This document shows, piece by piece, positions 26,906 to 35,500 of a DNA stretch of 42,632 bases. Under the pieces are notes generated by a model. The model saw only the letters and a program-made list of their open reading frames with translations. It had not been told where the DNA came from and did no database searches. This DNA is from Bacteroidota bacterium. GTDB taxonomy: Bacteria > Bacteroidota > Ignavibacteria > Kryptoniales > JAKASW01. The stretch's first letter is position 1; every line of letters starts with the position of its first letter. The stretch is from positions 1 to 42,632 of the forward strand of contig JAJYRM010000023.1 of the NCBI GenBank assembly GCA_021794075.1, in the 5' to 3' direction. Both the position numbers and the translations under genes were made by a program.

Positions 26906-27010
26906 TTGTTCCGCTACCTGCGCTCTAAGGGGCGAAACGTAGCACAAACTTCTGAAGTGCTCACATGGCGCGACTGGCACAATAATCGCAGCTTCTCGCG
27001 CCAAGTGAGC
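26906..27010. other. Cluster of inverted repeats between convergent genes
   Basis: Stem 1 (26906-26947) has three nested arms: TTGT/ACAA, GCTAC/GTAGC and CGCTC/GGGCG (26921-26925 with 26930-26934, loop TAAG). Stem 2 (26959-27010) has two 15-base arms, 26959-26973 and 26996-27010, complementary at 14 of 15 positions, around a 22-base loop. The palindrome ACTTC-T-GAAGT joins them at 26948-26958. No T-run follows. It lies in the 234-base gap between the PLP gene and the convergent bshB1. A nine-base direct repeat GAACGCAAA follows at 27015-27023 and 27047-27055. It could be a structured RNA, a bidirectional transcription end or a dispersed repeat. Confidence 0.5.
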
Positions 27011-27069
27011 CTGCGAACGCAAAATTTTACTATGACGAATCACGCGGAACGCAAAGAGGGGGGAAACCC

Positions 27070-27774
27070 TCAAACAACCGAGTCGAAATCCGAAATCGTG
27101 ATCGGTTCCTGTGTCCAGAAAGGTTCAGCGTACCTGACGCCTGCAAGCCTTCCGTGGTATCTCATTCTGCCGAGCAGATACTCCATGAATTCAGGAGTTG
27201 AGAGCATCGTCTGTGGATCTTTGCTTTTGGGATCGAAGAATTGCGATTTGTGCGCCTTGATAGCGGCTACCTTCGTGTCGAAGTCGTTTGATATGTCTAC
27301 GTAGAGCGTCGGTATGAAGGTCCGGTGCTGCATGTAATAGTAAGCATGCTTCGGCCGATATGGAGCGAGGTTTCCGGTCTTCAGCTTTCTGAGACCGGCG
27401 TAGAAAATCGCGTCGCTGACAAGCTGGTGCGCGTGAACATGATCCGGGTGGCGTTCTTCGCGATATGGAGCGAAGACGATATCCGGCTGGTATTTTCTAA
27501 TGACGGTGACGACCTTCAGGAGGTTCTTGCGGTTGAGTTCGATGTTTGAATCTCCTATGCCGAGGTTGACGCGTACTTCGGCGCCAAGTATTTTAGCGGC
27601 GGCCTTTGCTTCGCCAGCTCTTATAATGGCGTTCCCTCTCGTGCCCATCTCGCCGCGCGTGAAATCAACCATTCCGAACGGCTTGCCGTTTCTATGTAGC
27701 ATAGACAATGTGCCTCCGGCGCTCATCTCGATATCGTCAGGATGGGCCCCGAATGCAAGTGCGTACAATTTCAT
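27070..27774 (-). CDS. bshB1: Bacillithiol biosynthesis deacetylase BshB1
   Basis: This 234-residue zinc deacetylase of the LmbE/PIG-L family removes the acetyl group from GlcNAc-malate in bacillithiol synthesis. AHPDDIE near the N terminus holds zinc ligands and the catalytic Asp, ERHPDHVHAH provides the third ligand, and the end YAEPF is typical of BshB1. The length is standard. It overlaps the aldehyde dehydrogenase stop by four bases (ATGA). The organism probably makes bacillithiol; bshA and bshC are not in the window. Confidence 0.93.
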   Translation of the reverse strand: MKLYALAFGAHPDDIEMSAGGTLSMLHRNGKPFGMVDFTRGEMGTRGNAIIRAGEAKAAAKILGAEVRVNLGIGDSNIELNRKNLLKVVTVIRKYQPDIVFAPYREERHPDHVHAHQLVSDAIFYAGLRKLKTGNLAPYRPKHAYYYMQHRTFIPTLYVDISNDFDTKVAAIKAHKSQFFDPKSKDPQTMLSTPEFMEYLLGRMRYHGRLAGVRYAEPFWTQEPITISDFDSVV

Positions 27775-29318
27775 AACTTTCTGATCCTCAGGATTTTTGG
27801 TGCAAGTTTGAATAACGATCCGATCTTACGGAACACGCTCTTAGAAAATAAGAAATCTGTGGCAGTTTCAAAAAAGGAAAGGAGGATGGCATCATATCTG
27901 TACCACCATAACTTCTTCATGCGCGGTGCTCGTTCGACTTCATAGTATTTTGACGTCACCATTTCGAGAAGGCCCTCTCTTCCGTGCACTCGTCCGGTAC
28001 CGCTCTCTTTCACACCACCAACCATGCCATCGCTGATACCGTAATAGCTTATGACATCGTTAACCGTGACGGCTCCCGCGTGTAGCTTTTTTGCCAGATC
28101 GAGTCCGTGCTTCGAGTCCGCGGTCCATATACTGGCAGAGAGTCCGAACTTCGACGCGTTGGCCAGGTCGATCGCCTCACGCTCATTCCTGAATTCTACT
28201 ACCGGCAGCACCGGACCGAACGTTTCCTCCTTCATTAGAATGGAGTCCATCGGGACGTCGGCAAGGACAGTGGGTCTTATGAAATGTCCCCCTCCGTCTT
28301 CCGAAAACTCGCCGCCAACAACAACGCGCGCGCCTTTTGACGTCGCGTCGCTAATATGCCTGCGGATAATCTCAAATTGTGCCTTATGAATTATTGCTCC
28401 GATGTCAGAGCCGGCTTCCGTGCCAGCTCCCGTGCGCAGCTCAGCCACTTTTTTCCTGAGCGCTTCAATAAATCGGTCTGCTATTTTCTCGTCGACGAAA
28501 CATCTTTCGACGGATACGCAGGTCTGCCCGGAATTCATGAACGCTCCCCACATAGCACCGCTTGCCGCGGATTCGATGTCGGCGTCCGCGAGAACTATCA
28601 TTGCGTCTTTGCTCCCAAGCTCGAGCGACACCGGCGTAAGAGTTCTTGCCGCAAGCTCAGCCACTTTCCTCCCTGTCGCGGTGCTTCCCGTGAAAAAAAG
28701 TCTATCGATTCCCGATGATACTAGTGCGGCTCCTACGTCCGCGCCCCCATGAATGATGGAGAAAAGCTTCCTGGAAATTCCAACCTCCCACAAGAAATCT
28801 CCGATCAACGCGCCGACGAGCGGCGTAAATTCCGATGGCTTGAAGACGACCGCGTTGCCAGCCATAAGAGCCGGAATGATTTGGCCTAGCGGAAGCATAA
28901 GAGGATAATTCCAGGGAGAGATTATCCCGACAACGCCCAGCGGTTCATATCTGACATACGCCTTCTTAGTCTTGAGAAGCGGAATCCCAATTTCAACTCG
29001 CCGCTGCCTGAGCATCTTTCCCGATTTACTGGCGTAATATTTTATGAAACTTAAAGAGGGAATTATTTCGGATGCGTAAGCCTCGACGAGAGGCTTGCCG
29101 TTTTCTTTGGACATCAGCTCGGTCACAATTTTCCTCCTCGAGAGGAGGAGTTCGCCGAACTTCCTCAGTATCCCCGCGCGCGTACCGAGGGGGAGGGCAG
29201 ACCAGTCCGATTGTGCTGTTCTGGCATCGCTGATAATTCTACCGATCTGATTAACCGCGGTTGATTCGACTTCTCCGACGATCTCGCCTGTTGCGGGATT
29301 TACCGACTCGATTACCAC
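27771..29318 (-). CDS. Aldehyde dehydrogenase with C-terminal basic/hydrophobic tail
   Basis: A 515-residue NAD(P)-dependent aldehyde dehydrogenase. The catalytic Cys267 lies in NSGQTCVS, the general base Glu233 in SLELGSKD and Asn137 in PWNYPL. The cofactor loop FTGSTATGRKV is present. After the usual end of the family come about 70 residues rich in Lys, Arg, Phe and Leu, which could attach to a membrane as in fatty-aldehyde dehydrogenases; this is inferred. The start is GTG. The gene is coupled to bshB1, which suggests aldehyde detoxification with thiol metabolism. A 14-base perfect palindrome lies 30 bases upstream of the start. Confidence 0.9.
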   Translation of the reverse strand: MVIESVNPATGEIVGEVESTAVNQIGRIISDARTAQSDWSALPLGTRAGILRKFGELLLSRRKIVTELMSKENGKPLVEAYASEIIPSLSFIKYYASKSGKMLRQRRVEIGIPLLKTKKAYVRYEPLGVVGIISPWNYPLMLPLGQIIPALMAGNAVVFKPSEFTPLVGALIGDFLWEVGISRKLFSIIHGGADVGAALVSSGIDRLFFTGSTATGRKVAELAARTLTPVSLELGSKDAMIVLADADIESAASGAMWGAFMNSGQTCVSVERCFVDEKIADRFIEALRKKVAELRTGAGTEAGSDIGAIIHKAQFEIIRRHISDATSKGARVVVGGEFSEDGGGHFIRPTVLADVPMDSILMKEETFGPVLPVVEFRNEREAIDLANASKFGLSASIWTADSKHGLDLAKKLHAGAVTVNDVISYYGISDGMVGGVKESGTGRVHGREGLLEMVTSKYYEVERAPRMKKLWWYRYDAILLSFFETATDFLFSKSVFRKIGSLFKLAPKILRIRKL

Positions 29319-29347
29319 GCACGAATTTACGTTTTAACTTCCTGGTT

Positions 29348-29361
29348 TTCAAACGTTTGAA
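29348..29361. promoter_or_regulatory. Perfect 14-base palindrome, probable operator
   Basis: TTCAAACGTTTGAA is a perfect palindrome 30-43 bases upstream of the aldehyde dehydrogenase GTG start, in the 167-base divergent spacer with the GAF protein gene. Its size and symmetry suit a dimeric repressor of TetR or similar type. Which regulator binds is unknown. Confidence 0.45.
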
Positions 29362-29406
29362 CTGGTCAGCTTTCTTTTTATGTGAAATAATTTCAGCATT
29401 TGGTGC

Positions 29407-29439
29407 TTTGTAAATATGCCCTGCGTCCTATTATATTTA
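29407..29439 (+). promoter_or_regulatory. Candidate Bacteroidota-type promoter of the GAF/GGDEF-like gene
   Basis: TTTG at 29407-29410, 21 bases, then TATATTTA at 29432-29439, one base from the TAnnTTTG consensus. Transcription would begin near 29446, leaving about 40 bases before GTG 29486. This is the best match to this promoter class in the window. Confidence 0.55.
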
Positions 29440-29485
29440 ATGCAAAATGAAGAATTGTGGCCATAACCTCTGCTAGTCTCCTCAA

Positions 29486-31174
29486 GTGAACGAAGAACAG
29501 AATAAACCGGTAAAGCGGTACGTCTTTGACGATATAAGTTCCGAATACTATGCAGAGTATGAGGAACCACAGGTTGCTCGTCCTGAGAAAGTTATACCTC
29601 GCCAACCGGTGATGCCGACTCCGCCTGAAGCGCAGCGGACATACACGCCGAAAAAAGATGGTCCACGGTCGAGCATCATAGATACGTTCTACTTTAAGCC
29701 GGAAGAGCAGGCGCCTGCCGAACCCAGGGCGGAGTTCCATTCCATCCTGCATAAGCTTCTCGAGCTGGTACAGGAAGTCCTGTTCGCGAACACCGCCGTA
29801 CTCTTTTGGGTGAACAGGGAGCGGCAGCTGCTGGCCGTTGCTGACAAGATGACTAAGTCTACAGCCTTCACGAAGCAGCTTCGACTTACTATCGGCAACG
29901 ACGTGATCAGCAGGATTGCTCAAAGCGGGAAGCCGGAAATTATTTCGGAGATTAATCCAGCCGCTGAAATAGATGTCGTCCCTTATTACGACGAGCCCGC
30001 CGGAGTTAAGAGCCTTATCGGAGTACCGATTTTTTTCGGAGATGAAGTCATTGCGGTGCTGGCCGCGGACAGTCTGGCGGATGAGGGATTTGGAAGAGAG
30101 ACGGTCCCTCTTCTTGGCAATTTCACAAGACTATTGACGGCAATAATTCGCGCTATCACAGATAAGTACGACCTTGCTGTGGTTAAGAGCGCGTTCAATT
30201 CTTTGAAGTGGCTCGGAAACGAGCTCACGTCGAAGGCGGACATCAACGCGATTCTTTCCACTATCGCGACGGCTATTTCCGATACAGTGGATGCTGAATT
30301 TGTAAGTCTCGTGTCTCAAAGTGAACTCCACACTTGGGCGGTTTCAAGAATCGTGAAGCGTTCGGGGTCTGAATACGTTGAAGAGGGATGCAAAGTCGGT
30401 TTGAGCGACTCCATTGCCGGTCGCGCCCTGCGCGAAAACAGACCACTTTACATGGAGGACCTTTCTCACGTTGAGGAACACAGGTTCAACCAAAGCGAGC
30501 CTCTCGGAAAAGGTTCCTTCGTGGCGATACCGATTTCGGGTTTGAATACATGTTTCGGAGTAATCGCAGTTGAGAGTCTGACTCCTGCCAAGTTCTCCTC
30601 GTTGGAAGTTGACGGCATTAAGCAGCTCGTTTATCTCGGAGCTCTTGCCGCTGAGATCAACCAGGCGTACCAGCTACTCGATAAGTTTGTTGTATTTGAC
30701 CGGACTACCGGGACGCTAAATAAGCGATTCTTTCTCGAAAGGCTTGATGAAGAGATAGGACGCGTCACCGATCTTGGGATAAAGAGTGCGCTCGTTCTTA
30801 TGGGGTTGGACAGAGTCGATGAAATCAGAAATAGATTTTCTGTGGAAGGCGTGGACTACATACTAACTGATGTTGCGGAGACGGTACGCGGATGGCTCAA
30901 GCCGTATGATGCCATCGGGAAAGTATCGGCGCATTCGTTCGGCATTATTCTGGAGGGGTTCTCACAGCACGAGGCGCTTGCCTGGGGAGAGAAGTTCCGA
31001 AAGAATTTGGCGACAAAAGTCTACACAATCGGCGCTAGAAACTATATGGCAACCATCAGCGTTGCAGTTCTGAATGTGGAGATAAAGAACGATCCATCCG
31101 AACTTATAATTACGGCTCAGAAAGTTTTGCAGCGCGCTCATACGAGCGGCGGCAATGTCGTGAAGATTTTATAA
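29486..31174 (+). CDS. GAF-GAF-degenerate GGDEF signalling protein
   Basis: A 562-residue soluble protein. Residues 1-80 look disordered and Pro-rich, GAF domains lie at about 85-225 and 240-395, and a GGDEF-like domain at about 405-562. The GGDEF domain keeps its entry motif (RTTGTLNKRFFLERL) and the LDRVDEIRNRF segment, but the signature is SAHSF at residues 481-485. It therefore lacks the catalytic Glu and the glycines that bind GTP. It is unlikely to make cyclic di-GMP and may bind a nucleotide or act as a structural output. The start is GTG 29486 without a clear Shine-Dalgarno. A Cys-rich small protein and the primary sigma factor follow. Confidence 0.88.
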   Translation: MNEEQNKPVKRYVFDDISSEYYAEYEEPQVARPEKVIPRQPVMPTPPEAQRTYTPKKDGPRSSIIDTFYFKPEEQAPAEPRAEFHSILHKLLELVQEVLFANTAVLFWVNRERQLLAVADKMTKSTAFTKQLRLTIGNDVISRIAQSGKPEIISEINPAAEIDVVPYYDEPAGVKSLIGVPIFFGDEVIAVLAADSLADEGFGRETVPLLGNFTRLLTAIIRAITDKYDLAVVKSAFNSLKWLGNELTSKADINAILSTIATAISDTVDAEFVSLVSQSELHTWAVSRIVKRSGSEYVEEGCKVGLSDSIAGRALRENRPLYMEDLSHVEEHRFNQSEPLGKGSFVAIPISGLNTCFGVIAVESLTPAKFSSLEVDGIKQLVYLGALAAEINQAYQLLDKFVVFDRTTGTLNKRFFLERLDEEIGRVTDLGIKSALVLMGLDRVDEIRNRFSVEGVDYILTDVAETVRGWLKPYDAIGKVSAHSFGIILEGFSQHEALAWGEKFRKNLATKVYTIGARNYMATISVAVLNVEIKNDPSELIITAQKVLQRAHTSGGNVVKIL

Positions 31175-31190
31175 AAACAAGGAGAATATA

Positions 31191-31388
31191 ATGGCTAAAA
31201 CAACGAGTTTCGCGGAAAAAGCGGCAAAAGCAATAGCCGGCAAAAGAGGTTCCGAATGCCCGAAATGCGGTGAGACCTTGCAAAATGTCCTCGTGATTTC
31301 AGCTGAAAAGAGTGAAAAGGCGAGCTATAAGTACAATCAGCATTTCGTAAAGGTCTGCAAATGCAACGAGAAGGAAGTGTACGCCTGA
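31191..31388 (+). CDS. Small Cys-rich putative zinc-binding protein
   Basis: A 65-residue protein with a Lys/Ala-rich N terminus and four cysteines, Cys23-x2-Cys26 (CPKCGE) and Cys56-x-Cys58 (CKCNE). This could be a small zinc ribbon with an unusual second half. AAGGAGA lies just upstream of ATG 31191, so translation is well supported. It begins 16 bases after the GAF protein and is followed by a 188-base spacer before the sigma factor gene. I do not recognise a family. Binding of nucleic acid or ribosome is only a guess from size and charge. Confidence 0.75.
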   Translation: MAKTTSFAEKAAKAIAGKRGSECPKCGETLQNVLVISAEKSEKASYKYNQHFVKVCKCNEKEVYA

Positions 31389-31550
31389 GCAGCAAAATTC
31401 TTTACTGATATGGCTTGAACCAACAAACCTGTCTGTGACTGATCTATTCAGTGATAGGGAGCCTAATCTACTCGAATTTTGTTATCATGATTGAACTTAT
31501 TCGGCATTAGAAGTGTCAAATTCTGTTGTTCAAGCATGTGAAGAAAAGGA

Positions 31551-31566
31551 CTTTTGCCAACAAAAG
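31551..31566 (+). promoter_or_regulatory. Hairpin touching the sigma factor ribosome-binding site
   Basis: CTTTTG (31551-31556) and CAAAAG (31561-31566) form a perfect six-base stem with loop CCAA. The 3' arm overlaps the Shine-Dalgarno AAGAGG (31564-31569) of the sigma gene, so folding could lower translation. The stem is A/T-rich and would be weak at higher temperature. Confidence 0.35.
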
Positions 31567-31576
31567 AGGTAATTAA

Positions 31577-32434
31577 ATGATTAAAGTCGGTAAGCAATAT
31601 CCTTCCCGTGAGAACCAGACGATCGACAAATACCTTCAGGAAATTGGAAAGGTCGATCTGCTCACACCTGAGGAGGAAATTGACCTGGCGATCAAAGTTA
31701 GAGAGAACGATCAAAAATCTCTTGAGAAACTTATTAAGGCGAACCTGAGGTTTGTCGTCAGTGTTGCGAAGCAGTATCAGAACCAGGGACTTTCTCTTGG
31801 AGATTTGATAAATGAGGGTAATCTCGGATTAATCAAAGCTGCAAAGCGTTTCGATCCGACCAGAGGCTTCAAGTTCATTTCGTACGCGGTGTGGTGGATT
31901 CGTCAGTCCATCCTTCAAGCGCTGGCCGAGCAGTCGAGAATAGTAAGACTTCCTTTGAACCGGGTCGGCGCCCTTAATAAAATAGGAAAAAAGTTCAGCG
32001 AACTCGAACAGGAGTTCGAACGTGAACCGAGTCCGTCCGAGATCGCGGAACAGCTCGACATGAGCCTTTACGAAGTCGACAAGACGTTGCAGATCTCCGG
32101 AAGACATTTGTCTGTCGATCAACCTTTCGTCCAGGGTGAGGATAACAAGCTTCTCGATGTCATGGCGGATGACAATCAACTTCCTCCTGACTACACCCTT
32201 ATGAAGGAATCTCTCAGGACTGAGGTTGAGCGCGCCTTGAAGTCGCTCACAGATAGGGAAGCGGAAGTGATTCGCCTTTATTTCGGAATCGAGCGCGAGC
32301 ACCCGCTCACTCTCGAGGAGATCGGCGAGAAGTTCAACCTGACCCGTGAGCGCGTTAGGCAGATCAAGGAAAAGGCCATCAGGAGATTGAGACACGCCAC
32401 GAGAAGCAAAGCGCTTCGCGCTTACCTTGGCTGA
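31577..32434 (+). CDS. rpoD: Primary sigma factor RpoD/SigA, Bacteroidota type
   Basis: A 285-residue sigma-70 factor without the acidic region 1.1, as in Bacteroidota. Region 1.2 is [19 protein letters not shown]. Regions 2.1-2.4 include [19 protein letters not shown] and [15 protein letters not shown]. The region 4.2 helix-turn-helix is [20 protein letters not shown]. The end KALRAYLG is close to known primary sigma factors of that phylum. It would direct most transcription and recognise the TTTG/TAnnTTTG-type promoters noted here. AAGAGG lies eight bases before ATG 31577. A strong terminator follows. Confidence 0.95.
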   Translation: MIKVGKQYPSRENQTIDKYLQEIGKVDLLTPEEEIDLAIKVRENDQKSLEKLIKANLRFVVSVAKQYQNQGLSLGDLINEGNLGLIKAAKRFDPTRGFKFISYAVWWIRQSILQALAEQSRIVRLPLNRVGALNKIGKKFSELEQEFEREPSPSEIAEQLDMSLYEVDKTLQISGRHLSVDQPFVQGEDNKLLDVMADDNQLPPDYTLMKESLRTEVERALKSLTDREAEVIRLYFGIEREHPLTLEEIGEKFNLTRERVRQIKEKAIRRLRHATRSKALRAYLG

Positions 32435-32454
32435 TTAACTCAGCGGAGATTTGA

Positions 32455-32487
32455 GGGCATCCCGGGCACGGGATGCCCTTTTCATTT
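32455..32487 (+). terminator. Intrinsic terminator of the sigma factor gene
   Basis: GGGCATCCCG (32455-32464), loop GGCA, CGGGATGCCC (32469-32478), followed by TTTTCATTT. The ten-base stem is perfect. It separates the sigma gene from the kinase gene. Confidence 0.92.
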
Positions 32488-32561
32488 GAAGAAGTTTACC
32501 ACCAAATCAACTTTTTCTAAAGAGAGGGAATCCGACTACGAGCAAGCGTTCGTTCCAGGAG

Positions 32562-35500
32562 TTGCAGATCCTAATCGTAGAAGACTCGCAGGAGCTTCGA
32601 GAACAATTCAATAGGGTGCTGGAAGCGTCGAAGCTCGGTTTCATAATTGAGACGCTACCAGGCTCCGTGGGTCTCAACAAACGTCTCACATCCAGGAAGT
32701 ACGACGCGCTTGTCATTGACTACGACCTTTCCGTCGGTGATCCTGCCGCCATCGTGAAATTGACAAAAGAGATAGATCCTTTCCTGCCGGTAATAATAGT
32801 ATCGAGGGATTTCACCGATAGTATTTACTCTGAGACTCAGCAGATGGGGGCGGACTCCTACATCCCGGTGACTTCTGTTTCTATGAGGATGTTCCCACGC
32901 GTTTTGTTGGAAAGAATTGAGAGTATCGGATTTGTCAGAGAGGCGATCGAGGCGCGTCATCAATCTACTTTGAAGTCATACCAGATTGAGATTCTTGCCT
33001 CATTAGTTCGAAAGATGGTTGAGACCCACGACCTTAAATCGGTCATGCAGGAAATGGCTGAGCAGGTTGTCAAGAAGCTTGATATGAAGGTCGTAAGCCT
33101 CCAAAGGTTTTTCCCACGGCAGAACGGTTTTGCCGTCTACGGAATTTATCCGCAGGGCAAACTCGTGAAGTTTGCTCAAATGTTTTTCGGTATATCTCTG
33201 GACACGTTCGTCTTTCCGTTCGATCCTGAACATTGCATAGTGGACCAGTATACTCTCGAAAGAAAAGCATGGATCGGGACCGACTTCGCAGACGTTTTCG
33301 GTACGACGATGCCCGCTCAGGCGTCCCGCATGATTCAGAAGTTCGCCGGCGTCCGTTCCATTTACAACGCCCCATTCTACAGTAAGAACCAGCTCCTTGG
33401 CGGAATAATTGTTGGAAACGTTAGGAAGAACTTCACTGACGAGGAACTCGAAGCGTTCGACGCAATCGTTCACATAAGCTCGCTCCTTTTCGAATACAAC
33501 GAGACAGTAAAAGCTCAGATCGTACAAAACCATAAGCTACAGGCCATTCACGAAATCAGCTCTCAACTGCATGAGAATCTCGAGCCTGGGAAGATTTTTG
33601 ACATCATACAGGAAAAGCTGAATTCCATTGTACCGGCAGATGTAGTCAGACTCTTTGTGTACAACAGTCTTTCGCATTCGCTCGTCGAGAGGGAGACGAT
33701 AGTTAGGAAAGGGAAAACTCCGGCGTTCATGGTGCCGGAAATACGTTTAGGCACCGGCCTCATAGGTCTCGCTGCAAGTGAAAGACGCTCCATTCTTGAA
33801 AACAACGCGCATCTTAATCCGCAGTCCATTTATTCTTCCGGCCGGCCTGAGCTGGAACATCTTCTCGCCGTCCCGGTCACTCATCATGGCGAATTGCTCG
33901 GTATGATCGCGATGACGCGTCTGAAGGATGAACCGTTTTCTGAAACGGACAGGGAGGCGCTCGAAATATTCACTTCTCAATTTGGAATAGCGTTCAATAA
34001 TTCCAGGTTGTACGAGGACCTTCAAAGGAGCGAAGGCCTTTATCGACTTGTACTGGAAAATGTTAACGACCCGGTGATCTTTGTCGGAACAGAAGGAAGT
34101 CTCCGTTTCGTCAACCCGAAATTCGAAGAGCTCACAGGCTATTCGTCCGACGATGTCCTCGGGAAGAAATTCGATTTTCTAATACATCCCGACGACCTGT
34201 CGATGGTAAAGCGATACTATTTGTCGAGGATCGGGGGAAGCTTCGCTCCCGGGAGGTACGAATTCAGGTTTGTCAAGCGGTCCGGGGAAGTGAGGACCGT
34301 GGATTACAACGTTACGGCTATATCCGAGGGGGGTAGAGTCACCGGTCTTTTGGCAGTTGCTCGCGACGTTACTGATGACATCACGGCGCGGAAAAACCTC
34401 GAGCTCAAGACGAAGCAGCTTCAGCAACTCCTAGATATTAATATGCTCCTGATGCACAGCGGCAACTTATCCGAACTGCTGGACAAGTTGATCGCCGCAG
34501 CACGTGGAGCTGTGCCGCAGGCCGATGCCGGCGTAGTGCTGATTTATGACAGGACTTCCGCTAAACTCTCGCCGGCGGCGTCCATCGGCTATCCGAAAGA
34601 GCTTAGAGAGGCTCTTAACCTCGATCCCGATGAAGGGTGGATAAAAGATGTCTTTCGAGGCGGGGCTCCGCTCATAATCGAGGATTCAGCCTCTTATCCG
34701 ACGCCCAAAACAATATCTGGTTTTCCTCCCAACTATCGGATGAAGTCTTGCGTCGTCGCTCCTCTTATGGTTGATAATGAGGTACTCGGCGTAATCTCGC
34801 TCGATAGTTTCAATAAGGTCCGGGCTTTTGGAGATGAACAGCTTCAACTTCTTGAGGCGATCGCGCACCAGGCGGCCCTTGCCCTCAGGAAGGAACAGAT
34901 GCACAGCGAGATGAAGGAATCCGAATCGCGATACCGCACCATAACCGAATCAAGCAGCGATTTGATCGTTGTAGCGAACGGACAGGGAATAATAGAATTT
35001 TGCAATGACCGATTTTTTCAGACATTCGGCGTGAAGGCTGCGTTTGCTCGCGGCAAGATGATCGCCGATTTCTTCGAGCCCACTTCCCGCGAGGTTATCG
35101 CTGACATCGTTAAGATCGGCAGCTCTGACAAGAAGCATCGGGTCACGGCAAGGATCGAAGGGATACAGCTCCATTTCGATTTGGTAGCGAGGAGAATCAA
35201 AACTGAAGAGGGGCTATTTAGGGAAATACTGTTTCTCAACGATGTGTCCGATGTCGTCAAGACTGGCGACTGGATGGAAAGAGCGTATGAGGTCGGCCTC
35301 AAGCGGATCGGAGTCGACTTACTTGAGAGTTATATCGACCTGCTGGCTGATGTTTTCAATACGGAGCTGGTCTATATCGGCGAGTGTGATCGGGATAGCG
35401 ATTCGAGCATTGCGCAAGCGGCCAGGGTGGGACGCAAATATCTCCACACGTTGGCGTTCAAGGGTGTCAACGATCTCTTGAGCAATGATCCGGAGAAGGT

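Noticed and set aside
26906-27304. 132-codon plus-strand frame across the convergent gap
   Set aside because: It begins at TTG within the inverted repeats and runs opposite bshB1. It has no ribosome-binding site and no recognisable domain.
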